Below are positions 8,723-17,611 of a stretch of 40,961 nucleotides of DNA, piece by piece (the first letter of the stretch is position 1; each line of letters starts with the position of its first letter). Below the pieces are notes generated by a model. That model saw only the letters and a program-made list of their open reading frames with translations. It did no database searches and was not told the DNA's origin. Source of the DNA: Bacteroidota bacterium (GTDB lineage: Bacteria > Bacteroidota > Bacteroidia > Chitinophagales > Chitinophagaceae); contig JAFDXJ010000051.1 of the NCBI GenBank assembly GCA_018268015.1, positions 1 through 40,961 on the forward strand, written 5' to 3'. The translations under genes were made by a program, and so were the position numbers.

Positions 8723-8832
8723 TCATTAATATTTTGTTCGCTAATTTATTTTTGTCATTTAGTAGGGTCTCTTTTCCTGACCGGTGAAGGATTACATATT
8801 TGCGATGGCGGAGCATTTGAAAACGTCAGCCC

Positions 8833-8888
8833 AGCATTTGCATAAAAGCTCAATGGAATTGCAAATGCTGAGTTTACAGCAGTAAACC
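8833..8888. repeat. Two adjacent hairpins in a gene-free stretch
   Basis: CAGCATTTGCA (8833-8843) and TGCAAATGCTG (8861-8871) are perfect 11-base complementary arms around a 17-base loop. A second hairpin follows directly, GTTTAC-AGCA-GTAAAC (8873-8888). The core TTTGCA resembles the arms of the repeat at 187-252. They lie about 90 bases beyond the stop of the glycosylase remnant (8974). Confidence 0.6.
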
Positions 8889-8973
8889 CCACTTTTGCCA
8901 ATACGATTTTACAGGCAGTGCATTTGCCAAAATTAATTATTTGTGTCGTTTCAAAAAGCCCCATTTAATTTAT

Positions 8974-9392
8974 TTACCATTTTTCAATTTCGCACTTTAT
9001 AATTCCAAAAATTGGATATTGGTCAACTCTTTAAATTTTACGCAACCTGTCATACTTTTCTTTGTCACGAACTTTTAGATTCTCTATAAGTGTTGCGTTT
9101 CATACTCAATTCGTCTCTTTGTAACTTTCATAGAAATTGCTTAAAAATTTCAATCAATTTTTTCTCTGTAAAGATGATTGTCTCTGGATAAGACTTCCTG
9201 ATAAACAGAAGCCAAGTATTGATTAATGCTGTCAATTGGATTTTCGGTCTGTTTAAATCTTTTAAGCTGAGGATGATTGCGATAACCTTTCGTTTCCTCT
9301 TTGAGAACGTGTTTGGCGAATAGTGCTCACCCCATAATACATCAAGTCCTTTTGTGTCTAAATATTTTGGCTGAACTGACCAAATTTTCATT
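8974..9392 (-). pseudogene. Pyrimidine dimer DNA glycosylase (Pyr_excise/DenV-like), frameshifted
   Basis: From the ATG at 9392 the frame reads MKIWSVQPKYLDTKGLDVLW, the hallmark start of the DenV-type glycosylase family (MRLWSLHPKYLD). Near 9332 a frameshift moves the family sequence into another frame: ALFAKHVLKEETKGYRNHPQ, then LKRFKQTENPIDSINQYLAS and VLSRDNHLYREKID, then a stop. Beyond it more of the C-terminus is visible in pieces (RIEYETQHL, KVRDKEKYDRLRKI, PIFGIIKCEIEKW) ending at 8974. Intact members repair UV dimers by base excision; this copy cannot. It starts 4 bp after the DUF486 gene, so they formed an operon. Confidence 0.75.
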
Positions 9393-9396
9393 GTCG

Positions 9397-9765
9397 TTAT
9401 TTCTTGAAAATAAAATATACTGCAAGTATGAGGAAGCAAAACCCAATAACATGATTTAGTCTAAATGTTTCGTTCTTAAAAACTACTATACTAAAAATAG
9501 TAAAAACAATTAGCGTTATGGCTTCCTGTATAACTTTTAGTTGCCATAAATTAAAAGGTCCTCCATTTTCATTGAAGCCGATTCTATTTGCAGGTACCTG
9601 AAAGGAATATTCAAATAATGCTATCCCCCAACTTATGAATATGATAGCGGGTAAATTCAAATTGTTGAACCAACTCATTTCTTTGAATTTGAGATGTCCA
9701 TACCATGCAATTGTCATAAATATATTTGACAATAAAAGTAGCCCGATTGTGTAAAGACCTTTCAT
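9397..9765 (-). CDS. DMT-family membrane protein (DUF486)
   Basis: 122 residues with four predicted membrane helices. The conserved segments of DUF486 are all present: a start like MKGLYTIGLLLLSNIFMT, then AWYGHLK, SWGIALFEYSFQVPANRIG and LWQLKVIQEAITL. Length matches the family. DUF486 proteins belong to the drug/metabolite transporter group; substrate unknown. It is upstream of the broken glycosylase gene and downstream (120 bp) of R1 copy A, which may carry a promoter. Confidence 0.88.
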   Translation of the reverse strand: MKGLYTIGLLLLSNIFMTIAWYGHLKFKEMSWFNNLNLPAIIFISWGIALFEYSFQVPANRIGFNENGGPFNLWQLKVIQEAITLIVFTIFSIVVFKNETFRLNHVIGFCFLILAVYFIFKK

Positions 9766-9886
9766 TAATTTATTTCTGATAAATATAGAGTATATTTCTT
9801 TTCAATTGGATTTTAAGAAGATGTAAAAAAGTTTGCCTAAAAGAAATGTTATTCAGTTAGGGCGTTGTCATTTTTGCATTGCCTGT

Positions 9887-10305
9887 AACGTTTGCATTTG
9901 CGAACCTACAAACCTTTTTTTATTTTTTCCAATAAAAAATATAGGCATTGAGTATCCTTGTTTAATGATCTTTTTACGAAGTATATTTTATAAAAAACCT
10001 GATGCGTCAATACATCTTATATGCTCCAATGATCTTATTCTATATTGGCTTAAAAGAAATGACTGCCTGAAAAGACTGCCTCTTCCTTAGCTTCCCTGGG
10101 TGAAGCATGCTGTTTTGGATGAGTTGATTCCAATTGATGTGGGCAACTACCAGTAGGAGAAATTTATTTACGTAGCGGAAATGAGCAAACTGCTAAAACA
10201 AGTATTTGCAGTGATAAAAAACGGCAGTGTTTGTCAGGCCAATTACGGTTCAGTGAAACTGTAAAAGAATTGATTTTTTATTTGGTTTTTCACACAGTTC
10301 ATGTT
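9887..10305 (-). repeat. R1 repeat, copy A (~419 bp)
   Basis: First of four full-length copies of an interspersed repeat. It starts with AACGTTTGCATTTGCGAACC and ends with CACAGTTCATGTT. Blocks shared with the other copies include TAATGATCTTTTTACGAAG, GCTCCAATGATCTTATTC, a stem-loop region, ACCAGTAGGAGAAATTTATT and GCTAAAACAAGTATTTGC. Its right end is 16 bases from the stop of the ABC-F gene; its left end is upstream of the DUF486 gene. No conserved reading frame is seen, so it is likely a non-coding mobile or structural element. Confidence 0.85.
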
Positions 10306-10320
10306 AGCAACTGAAGTTTG

Positions 10321-11907
10321 TCAAAGCTCAATTGTCCGTTCTATATTTATTTGTTCCAAAAATGTTTCATCGTGCGATACAACTATCAATGTTCCTTGAT
10401 ATTCATTTATGGCAGTAGTTAATATCTCAACATTCTGAATATCCAAGTTGTTTGTCGGCTCGTCAAAAATAATAATGTCTGGCGATTTACTGTTTATTGT
10501 CAAGTAACAAAGTAACAAGCGCATTCTTTCGCCGCCGCTCAATGCACTACAAGATTTGTCCCAATCATCTTTTGTAAATAAAAAGCGATTTAGTCGGATT
10601 TTAATTTCGTGTTCCTGCAATGCAGAAACATTGAATTGCTGCGCTTGTTCGTAAACTTTCAGTTTGTTGTCAAGCAAAGAATAATCTTGGTCAATGTAAA
10701 CTGCTTTATTGTCTGCACGATAAATTGTTCCTGTTTGCAGTTCAATTTCGCCCAAAATGAGTTTTATCAAAGTTGCTTTTCCTGAACCATTTTGTCCTTT
10801 CAATGCAATTCGTTCACCACTTGTAATTTGAAAATTCAAGTTGTCTTTCCAAAGCGGTTGTGTGTTGTAAGAAAAATTAATGTTCGTTGCCGTGACCAAA
10901 ACTTTTCCTTTGTGTAACGCGGAATTGTCAAAACCGAATTTCATTTTGTCAATGTCGGGTAGGGAAGAACGAAGTTCTTGCAAGTTTTGCGAAATTCCAC
11001 CTATTTTTTCTGCGTGAACACTTTTGAGTTTTGATGTGCTGTTCTCGGCATTGTTTCGTAAAGTGTTCATCATGATTCGGGCAACGCCTGCTTTTTCTTG
11101 TTTGCCTTTTCCGCGATTATCTAATCTTTGTTGCCGTTCCAAAGTTCCCCTTTCTTTTTCTTTGGCTTTTCGCAATGCTTTTTCCTTGCTTTGAATTTCT
11201 TGGCTTAAAGCATTGTTTTCAATTTGCATTTGCTCTTTGTAAAAGTCATAATTACCACCATAAACTTTAATTCCGTGTTCACTTAATTCGCAAACCGTGT
11301 TCAAAAGATTGAGTAATTTTCTGTCGTGGCTAATTGCAATTAAACTGCTTTTTGTGGATTGAATAAAGTCATACAAAAGTTGTCGGCTTGCAATATCCAA
11401 ATGATTACTTGGCTCGTCCAACAAAACTAATTCAGGTTGATGAATAGAAATTCCCGCCAAAAAAACTTTTGTTTTTTGTCCGCCACTCAATGCTTCCATT
11501 TTTAGCGATAAATCTAAATCGGTCAATTGCCAATATTGTAAAGCGTCATTACAGCGTTCTTCAATTGCCCAATCGTCATTCAACAAATTGAAATTTTCTT
11601 CGTTGGTGCTTCCATCCAATATTTTTTTCAGAGCGTTCAATTTTTTGTCAATTTTCAACGCTTCTGCAATGGTTAAATGATTGAATTGTCCGAAAACTTG
11701 GGGAACAAAATACGGCTCGGCTTCTACACTTATTTGTCCGTTTGATGGCTGCAATTCTTTGGCAATAATTTTTAGAAGAGTAGATTTTCCTGCTCCATTG
11801 TTTCCGATTAAGGCTGTCTTTTCGTGATTGTTTACTGTCAGGTTGATGTTGCTAAACAGTAAATCTTTGTTTGGGTGTGTATATGAAATGTTTTGTAGAA
11901 TAAGCAT
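10321..11907 (-). CDS. ABC-F family ATPase with altered second Walker A
   Basis: 528 residues with no membrane segment and two ATPase domains, the layout of ABC-F ribosome-associated proteins. Domain 1 has GNNGAGKSTLLK, LSGGQKTKVFL and LVLLDEPSNHLD. A Lys/Glu/Gln-rich linker (about 220-300: KEKALRKAKEKERGTLERQ) is the P-site interaction region. Domain 2 has GQNGSGKATLIK, LSGGERMRLLL and IIIFDEPTNNLD. In the second Walker A the Mg-coordinating Ser/Thr after GK is Ala (codon GCA). ABC-F proteins act on ribosomes, in translation or in protection from antibiotics; which applies cannot be told from sequence alone. R1 copy A begins 16 bases past its stop. Confidence 0.9.
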   Translation of the reverse strand: MLILQNISYTHPNKDLLFSNINLTVNNHEKTALIGNNGAGKSTLLKIIAKELQPSNGQISVEAEPYFVPQVFGQFNHLTIAEALKIDKKLNALKKILDGSTNEENFNLLNDDWAIEERCNDALQYWQLTDLDLSLKMEALSGGQKTKVFLAGISIHQPELVLLDEPSNHLDIASRQLLYDFIQSTKSSLIAISHDRKLLNLLNTVCELSEHGIKVYGGNYDFYKEQMQIENNALSQEIQSKEKALRKAKEKERGTLERQQRLDNRGKGKQEKAGVARIMMNTLRNNAENSTSKLKSVHAEKIGGISQNLQELRSSLPDIDKMKFGFDNSALHKGKVLVTATNINFSYNTQPLWKDNLNFQITSGERIALKGQNGSGKATLIKLILGEIELQTGTIYRADNKAVYIDQDYSLLDNKLKVYEQAQQFNVSALQEHEIKIRLNRFLFTKDDWDKSCSALSGGERMRLLLCYLTINSKSPDIIIFDEPTNNLDIQNVEILTTAINEYQGTLIVVSHDETFLEQINIERTIEL

Positions 11908-12146
11908 AATTCCTTTCGTTAAAGATTAAACAATACGACAACCGTAATGCAGTTGTCCTTCTAATTTGTCTGAAAGAAATTATTTTTTACATTTCGTCTT
12001 ACTTAAAAATTTGTGCTTGCAAATATACAAATTTTCTGTTTGGTACGGTCGAACGTAATATAGCCGTTAACGAACATGGCATAGCGATGTTGCGGTATTC
12101 AGTGTTCCGTCCGCCTGGGGCCAACACTGATTAAAGATACAAAAAC
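11908..12146. other. Intergenic stretch with a cassette-boundary-like segment
   Basis: No gene is seen. 12062-12122 is richer in GC than its surroundings and contains GCCGTTAACGAAC on the left and GGGGCCAACAC on the right, lying 25 bases beyond the stop of the NIPSNAP gene. TTAAC/CAAC boundaries in this position resemble those around the R1 copies. No strong long hairpin was found by eye. Confidence 0.3.
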
Positions 12147-12590
12147 TCATTGTTTTTTTAATAAATTAGATTGTGGAGAATAATTTATGAGTTTAAGTGT
12201 TCTATCCTCAATATTGTTAACAAATGTTCCGTATTCTTTGCTCGTTAATGCTTTAATGTCCTTCCATTCTTGGTCTGTCATAAATTTATTCCAAGCTATT
12301 GTCATAGAATCTTGATTTGGCCATTCAAGAAGGTAAACAAACTCTAACTTATTATTATAATTCGACTCCCAAATCGCAATAATTTGGAATCCATATTTCT
12401 TCATTATTCTATAGGCGTGATCTTTGAATCGAGCGTGAAAAACATCCCTGTTTTCTTTTGGTATTTCATAAATTCTTAACTGATAAATTGGCTCTGCAAG
12501 TGTTAAAGAATCTTTTTTAAGAGTGGTTTGCCCACTAGTAACATTTACTAGTATTATACCAAGTAAACTTAAAATTAATTTCAAATTCAT
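12147..12590 (-). CDS. Secreted NIPSNAP family protein
   Basis: 147 residues: a signal peptide (LILSLLGIILVNVTSGQ) followed by a single NIPSNAP domain (dimeric alpha/beta barrel fold). The hallmark motif YQLRIYEI is followed by HARFKDHAYRIMKKYGF, AIWES, YLLEWPNQDSMTIAWNKF and IEDRTLKLINYSP, in the order and spacing of the family. Its biochemical role is not established. It is a single-gene unit between the ABC-F gene and an IS remnant. Confidence 0.88.
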   Translation of the reverse strand: MNLKLILSLLGIILVNVTSGQTTLKKDSLTLAEPIYQLRIYEIPKENRDVFHARFKDHAYRIMKKYGFQIIAIWESNYNNKLEFVYLLEWPNQDSMTIAWNKFMTDQEWKDIKALTSKEYGTFVNNIEDRTLKLINYSPQSNLLKKQ

Positions 12591-12710
12591 TTTAATTTCC
12601 TCTTTAGAGTTATTTAATTTTTCTGTCTCAATTGAACTAACGAATTACACTTACCATTCCTATTTATTCTCATTGATCGAGGTGTGTTCTTTACAATTCT
12701 GACTAACGTT

Positions 12711-13012
12711 TCATAAGCCGCTGATTTGCAAGCCCAATTCATTAGATTTTATATCAAACATATAAATTAGTTTTTTCATTTCCTGAACTTTTATTTTTCG
12801 TTCCTGATCCAGAAACTCATATTTATTTTCCGGCTTATCGGGAACATCTTTTACAAATATATTCCAGTTAATTACAGCCAATTTTCTGGCGGTTTCTGAA
12901 AGGACCACAGGCCTGCTTTTCTGTAAGCAATTCGTGCAAAGACATTTGAGAGAGCAGTGTCTTTTAAATTACCAATGGCATTTGCAGCATTTCTTAATAC
13001 AATTTTCAGCCG
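12711..13012 (-). mobile_element. IS110/IS116-type transposase fragment (C-terminal)
   Basis: Minus-strand frames read IGNLKDTALSNVFARIAYRK, then after a frameshift near 12905 VLSETARKLAVINWNIFVKD, YEFLDQERKIKVQEMKKLIY and a stop. This is the characteristic C-terminal end of IS110-family transposases (IAYRKG..ATARKLAVIIWNM). Only about 100 codons remain and no IS ends were identified. Its 5' edge coincides with the abrupt end of the cyclase-like gene at 13006, so the IS inserted there and was then mostly lost. Confidence 0.7.
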
Positions 13013-13508
13013 GTTACTTCCTTTTGGTGTTTCATAAATTCTTTATTTGTGTCAATTATGAATGAACACATAGGTGTCGCCATAATTCCTGTCCAATTGG
13101 TTTCCTCGTACCAAGATGCGGCATCAGAAACAGCTGTGTCTAAAGCTGTGTGTGAATTTTCGTCAAATACATATTTTCCAAACGAAACGTTACCACGAAA
13201 AAATAAATTACTTAGAAATGATCTATAATAGAAACTTCTCAACCAAATGTCAACAAGATGAATGGTTTTAAATTTTAATTCATGTTCGACATTCCAACAG
13301 AATATTACTGAATCTCCAAAAGTTGCCATTTGAGGCGCAGACAATTCTGTATCAATTTTTGGCAATAAGTTATTAAAATGCTTATTTACTTCTCTAATAA
13401 TCTTATCCCTTGTGGCGATGAATTGAATGGCTTCTGGCATATTAAACTTTTTACTCCAAGTGGATCGATTATTGCCACGTATCCTGTTTTCTCCATAATA
13501 TTATTCAT
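13006..13508 (-). pseudogene. Class III nucleotide cyclase-like protein, frameshifted and truncated
   Basis: A start at 13508 (or 13496) gives MEKTGYVAIIDPLG, matching the VAFIDILGF opening of a group of cyclase-fold proteins. One missing base near 13449 then shifts the frame to MPEAIQFIATRDKIIREVNK, continuing with QMATFGDSVIFCW, a helical segment, and LFFRGNVSFGKYVFDENS, which match the second and third core elements of that fold. The frame ends in VTG directly at the IS110 fragment, so the C-terminus is lost. I recognise the fold by motif only; catalytic activity of this subfamily is not established. Confidence 0.55.
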
Positions 13509-13826
13509 TTAGGTCTTTTTATTTTTCCGATTATCGTCAAAATATTCAGGATGCCGATTGTCCTAAATCTGTAATTGTTAATCCAAATTTATCTTTTAGT
13601 TTTTTTATTTGTAAAGGAATAACCCGGATTTCTTTACTTATCTAAGAAAAGATAGTGTGTTGATTTTGATAGGTTTTTTTACAATCATCCTGAATTATCT
13701 GAACAAGTCATTTCAGATGATGAAGGTCTGTTTTCTGGAAGAAACTCTAACGGAAACAGTTAAGCTTATTGGATAACGGACTCATTTAAAGAAGTTGGCA
13801 ATTTCCTTGATTTTATACAATACATC
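13509..13826. other. Gene-free stretch with scattered coding debris
   Basis: No intact gene. On the minus strand about 13560-13650 there is a short open stretch (EIRVIPLQIKKLKDKFGLTI) with stops at both ends. On the plus strand 13670-13770 reads FYNHPELSEQVISDDEGLFS before a stop. Both look like gene remains but I cannot assign either. Confidence 0.3.
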
Positions 13827-14522
13827 TTAATGATTGTTTTTTAATTTTTTCACCAGGTCTTCTAAATAGTCTATTTGAACTTCTTGAATTTCCAAAAGTT
13901 TTTTGTTTTGATGAACCAATAAATGATCAATTTTTTCGCTCAATAGCTTAATTTCCAATTCGGCTTTTAGATTTATTTTATAATCATGTTCTCCTCTTTG
14001 CCTATCTTTTTGTTCTTGCCTGTTTTGACTCATCATTATGATTGGGGCTTGAATGGCAGCTAAACATGACAGAATGAGATTTAGTAAAATAAATGGATAT
14101 GGGTCAAAAGGTTTTGAAACAATAAACCAAATATTTATGAGCATCCAAATTAAAATGAACATAAAAAATGTGATTATAAAAGACCAACTACCACCAAATG
14201 AAGCAACCTTGTCGGCTATGCGTTCACCTAAAGTGAGATCAGCCTCTTTTTCGTCTTGAATGTTTTCCGAAAGAATAGAATTGTTATTAATAGCTTCCAT
14301 TACATCTCTATCAAGAGTAGCCAATTCACCTTTCTCCTTTATTATTAGTGATGTAAAATAGAGCCGCCGGTATTTGTTCAGTTCGTCAAATGATATAAAA
14401 TGATCTTTATTAAAATCAGGGTGATCGTTTTTTATTAGATTAAAAATTCCTTCCCTTATGTACTCCCCTTTTACCTCTTCGCCTCTCCGAATTTCTTGTT
14501 TGCTAATGTCGCTTATTTTCAT
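13827..14522 (-). CDS. DUF1003 membrane protein
   Basis: About 231 residues from the ATG at 14522. An upstream ATG at 14606 would add 28 residues that do not resemble the family. The DUF1003 core is clear: LGERIADKVASFGGSWSFII, a first helix, then PFDPYPFILLNLILSCLAAI and QAPIIMMSQNRQEQKDR. Two membrane helices are predicted and a coiled-coil C-terminus follows (LLSEKIDHLLVHQNKKLLEI). The N-terminal 100 residues are soluble. Function unknown. It stands alone with 280 bases to the next gene. Confidence 0.85.
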   Translation of the reverse strand: MKISDISKQEIRRGEEVKGEYIREGIFNLIKNDHPDFNKDHFISFDELNKYRRLYFTSLIIKEKGELATLDRDVMEAINNNSILSENIQDEKEADLTLGERIADKVASFGGSWSFIITFFMFILIWMLINIWFIVSKPFDPYPFILLNLILSCLAAIQAPIIMMSQNRQEQKDRQRGEHDYKINLKAELEIKLLSEKIDHLLVHQNKKLLEIQEVQIDYLEDLVKKLKNNH

Positions 14523-14806
14523 TTTGACCTGTTTTTTAAATAATTGATATAGGTGGTTTGTGTAATCACCAAATTGGTTAATTAAATATCCAAAATATTT
14601 AGTCATTACAACTATTTTCCCTTTGATTTATTTTCGAGCATAAAAATTCTGTTGTGAAAATGATTGATTGTTTGTGCTTAAAATAAACATACAACTTGCA
14701 TTAAAATTTCAATATGAAAATGACATGCTGAAAACAAAGAACCTGCAAATAATGAACGATTATTTTTAGGAGCACCCAGATTAAGTGAATATTACCCCGC
14801 TAAAAA

Positions 14807-15502
14807 CTATTGTATTTTTGGCTCTTTATTCATGCGATATGAAATAAGCACCAGGTCTGCCAAACCCTTGGCAAAAACAATTACAAATGCCATTGCAAAA
14901 TTCATCACGTCAGTCTGCGACCAAAATACAAAAACATAACCGATAACGCAGAAGAGTGTAACATATATAGCTATCAACCTGTAGTAAACTTGTTTTATAA
15001 CAACTTCCTGTGTTGTTTTATCCCCGGGTTTGGCAGTGTATAAAAATAAAGCGAATTGAAGCCAATAGATCAGCGTAATCCCGATCATTTGCCCATAAGT
15101 GATATTGGTTGCCATGGAAGGGCTTTTGGGATCAGTCATAAATCCTACATAAAAATAGAAGCCAATTAAAGAAAGCCAAAACCAAAAGCTGAAGATGCCG
15201 GCATTTTGCCAACGCGCTTCTTTTGAAAGTGCTTTTGTAAACCATAGCAATAGTACCAGGTTGCACAACCAGTAATTAACCATCTCCAGCATAAAATAAA
15301 ACAGCACAGCACCGGGTAACCAGTTAAAGAAAATAATACCGCAACTTGGAATTAAAATGCTCAACAAAAATTGCTGAAACACCGATAAACGCAGAAACTT
15401 TATTATTATCTGAAGAAAAGAGAGCATATCTCTGAAAATGTTTGCTTTAGTAAGGATTGTACTTAAATAGGTGGTATGGCATACGGCCACTTTAACATTC
15501 AT
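14807..15502 (-). CDS. Integral membrane protein linked to the LytTR system
   Basis: 231 residues with about six hydrophobic helices, for example QFLLSILIPSCGIIFFNWLP, NLVLLLWFTKAL, GIFSFWFWLSLIGFYFYVGF and IAIYVTLFCVIGYVFVFW. The layout is DUF6498-like but that is a tentative match. Its ATG overlaps the stop of the LytTR response regulator by 11 bases, so it is translated from the same message and may be a target or sensor partner of the system. No catalytic motif is seen. Confidence 0.7.
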   Translation of the reverse strand: MNVKVAVCHTTYLSTILTKANIFRDMLSFLQIIIKFLRLSVFQQFLLSILIPSCGIIFFNWLPGAVLFYFMLEMVNYWLCNLVLLLWFTKALSKEARWQNAGIFSFWFWLSLIGFYFYVGFMTDPKSPSMATNITYGQMIGITLIYWLQFALFLYTAKPGDKTTQEVVIKQVYYRLIAIYVTLFCVIGYVFVFWSQTDVMNFAMAFVIVFAKGLADLVLISYRMNKEPKIQ

Positions 15503-16205
15503 TCAATCTGCCCATAACAACCTTTTTGTACAAACGGCCTATCGGTATCTCTGAATCTTTCAACTTAATAGATAGACTATTATAACCGGAAACCTTATCC
15601 AATGAAATAATATAGGAGCGGTGAACCCGTAAAAATTTGTACTCTGATAACAAATTTTCAATAGATGAGATAGACTGTTTTACCAACAGCCTTCGGCCAT
15701 CATTCAGAAATATTTTTATAAAGTCTTTACAGCTTTCAATATATTTTATTTCGTTGATAAAAATTTTATTCATGCCGTTTTCCATCTTCAGGTAAATAAA
15801 AGCTTCTGCAGGGGGAAGAGGTTCAATGGATGTTGTAGTCATTTCACTACCAAGGATGCGGTTAAGTTTAGTGACAGCTTTTAAGAAACGTTCAAAAGAA
15901 ACAGGTTTTAATAAATAATCTATAGCATCCAATTCAAAGCCATCTACTGCATATTCTCTATAGGCGGTTACAAAAATTACTTTTGGCGGATGCGTCAGGT
16001 TTCTGAAGAACTCGGTACCAATGACCTTTGGCATTTTTATATCCAAAAAAATAACATCAACTTTTTTCTGCCTCAAAACTTCAATAGCTTCAAGCGCATT
16101 ATTACATTGCCCTACTATTTCCAAAGCTGCTATATCATTGATATATCTGGCTAAAATCTTTAAAGCAGGCGGCTCATCATCTATAAGCAAGCATTGAATT
16201 TTCAT
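15492..16205 (-). CDS. LytTR-family response regulator
   Basis: 237 residues. The N-terminal receiver (1-120) has acidic residues D9/D10, phospho-acceptor Asp55 in VIFLDIKMPK, and the conserved Thr (FVTAYREYAVDGF) and Lys (YLLKPVSFERF). The C-terminal LytTR DNA-binding domain (about 135-235) has IKYIESCKDFIKIFLNDGR and FLRVHRSYIISLDKVSGY. It overlaps the LytS-type kinase gene by 29 bases and the membrane protein gene by 11, forming a three-gene operon with likely translational coupling. Confidence 0.93.
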   Translation of the reverse strand: MKIQCLLIDDEPPALKILARYINDIAALEIVGQCNNALEAIEVLRQKKVDVIFLDIKMPKVIGTEFFRNLTHPPKVIFVTAYREYAVDGFELDAIDYLLKPVSFERFLKAVTKLNRILGSEMTTTSIEPLPPAEAFIYLKMENGMNKIFINEIKYIESCKDFIKIFLNDGRRLLVKQSISSIENLLSEYKFLRVHRSYIISLDKVSGYNSLSIKLKDSEIPIGRLYKKVVMGRLNEC

Positions 16206-17334
16206 GTTTCAGGGATTGTGAAATTTCCGGTTGTTCCATCTTATAAATGGCAGTGGAGTTATTGATCAATTGAATGGTAAGCGATACCACATAAAAATTA
16301 CTTTCCTCGTTAATTTTCAGTTCATGCTGTTCAGGATAAATAAACGCAAGCCTTTTTTTTACATTTTCAATACCAATACCATTTTTACTATGCAGAGCAA
16401 ACTCATTTTTACTATTAGCGATCTTAGCCTTCAATTTATTTTCTTTTACAGATATATCGACTGTTAACCAGGATTTCTCTATCTGTTCGGAAGTGCCGTG
16501 TTTAAAAGCATTTTCTATAAAAGGAATCAACAATAATGGTGCAATGAAAATATCCTGTACATCTCCGTTTACATTCCAGGAGATATCAATTTTATTACCG
16601 TACCGTTCCTGTTCTAATTCGATGTAATTTTTTATGATATCCAATTCTTTTCCGAGTCGCACTTCTGCTGACCGGCAATCATACAGCATATAACTTAACA
16701 GGTTCGAAAGTTTTAAAATCAACCCCGGGGTTTTGGGTGAGTTTTCTAAGGAAAAAGAATATATATTGTTTAACGTGTTAAATAAAAAGTGTGGGTGTAC
16801 TTGTGCTTTTAATAATTGCAACTCTGCCGTAACTTTCTCCTGCTGCGCATTAAGCCAGTCCTTTTGCTTAAAATTCCAGTATTTAAAAAATTTAATTACC
16901 ATAGGGATTGCTGCAGAAGTAGTGATACATAAATAGCACCAGGCCAGTGGGCCTTTTGGCAAAACAAATTGCGGGTGCATCATCGTCTGTATAGGTATCA
17001 CCACATAATCTTTGTACCAAATGTCAAGGTATATACCGACCAACCCCCAAAGAAATATTATCGACAAAAATTCAAGGATCCTCCCTCGCAGCAAGAAAAG
17101 TGGAACTGCCCAGTAAGCCATTGGGTAGCCATATAAAATGAAAATGGGTATCCAAATAAACATATTGATGACCTGTACACCATACGAAAAAGGAGTACCC
17201 ATTGCTTCCCAAAAACATGCCCAGATTAAAGTGTGTACTATCCAGAATGTAACATGGCGCAACACTTTGTAGCGGGGAGAAAAAACAAAATCGTTATAAA
17301 GAAAGATATTAATGGGTTTCAATAGCCTGTTCAT
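16177..17334 (-). CDS. LytS-type sensor histidine kinase (His_kinase family)
   Basis: About 385 residues from the ATG at 17334, followed by RLLKPINIFLYNDFVF; an in-frame ATG at 17370 is less likely. Four membrane helices lie in the first 150 residues. The phospho-acceptor motif LKAQVHPHFLFNTLNNIYSF has the HPHFLFN signature of LytS-type kinases. A simplified ATPase domain follows: IFIAPLLLIPFIENAFKHGT as N-box and NGIGIENVKKRLAFIYPEQH as G-box. It lacks a typical DHp/HisKA domain. It should phosphorylate the overlapping LytTR regulator. Confidence 0.93.
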   Translation of the reverse strand: MNRLLKPINIFLYNDFVFSPRYKVLRHVTFWIVHTLIWACFWEAMGTPFSYGVQVINMFIWIPIFILYGYPMAYWAVPLFLLRGRILEFLSIIFLWGLVGIYLDIWYKDYVVIPIQTMMHPQFVLPKGPLAWCYLCITTSAAIPMVIKFFKYWNFKQKDWLNAQQEKVTAELQLLKAQVHPHFLFNTLNNIYSFSLENSPKTPGLILKLSNLLSYMLYDCRSAEVRLGKELDIIKNYIELEQERYGNKIDISWNVNGDVQDIFIAPLLLIPFIENAFKHGTSEQIEKSWLTVDISVKENKLKAKIANSKNEFALHSKNGIGIENVKKRLAFIYPEQHELKINEESNFYVVSLTIQLINNSTAIYKMEQPEISQSLKHENSMLAYR

Positions 17335-17611
17335 CTGCAAATCAATTTTAGTTTTTTGGGCTCTATACAAACTTTGAAAAAATAATAAAATTCTTTCAAT
17401 TCAAAGTTATACAATCATTAGTCATCTATAAATAATAAAACGACTAATTACCATTTTTCCCGACAAATAACATTTTTTACATTTTAAAACCATGTGTTGC
17501 CATTTTCAGCTTTATATCATGAAATCTTTCGTTTAAGCGATTAGTTTTCAGAATGAACAAATTCTACTTCAATTTTAGCATTAAGTATTTTTTTAAAAAA
17601 AACTTATAACA

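Noticed and set aside
8755..8964. 69-codon minus-strand open frame
   Set aside because: It spans the two hairpins at 8833-8888 and translates repeat DNA; no family-like motif was seen.
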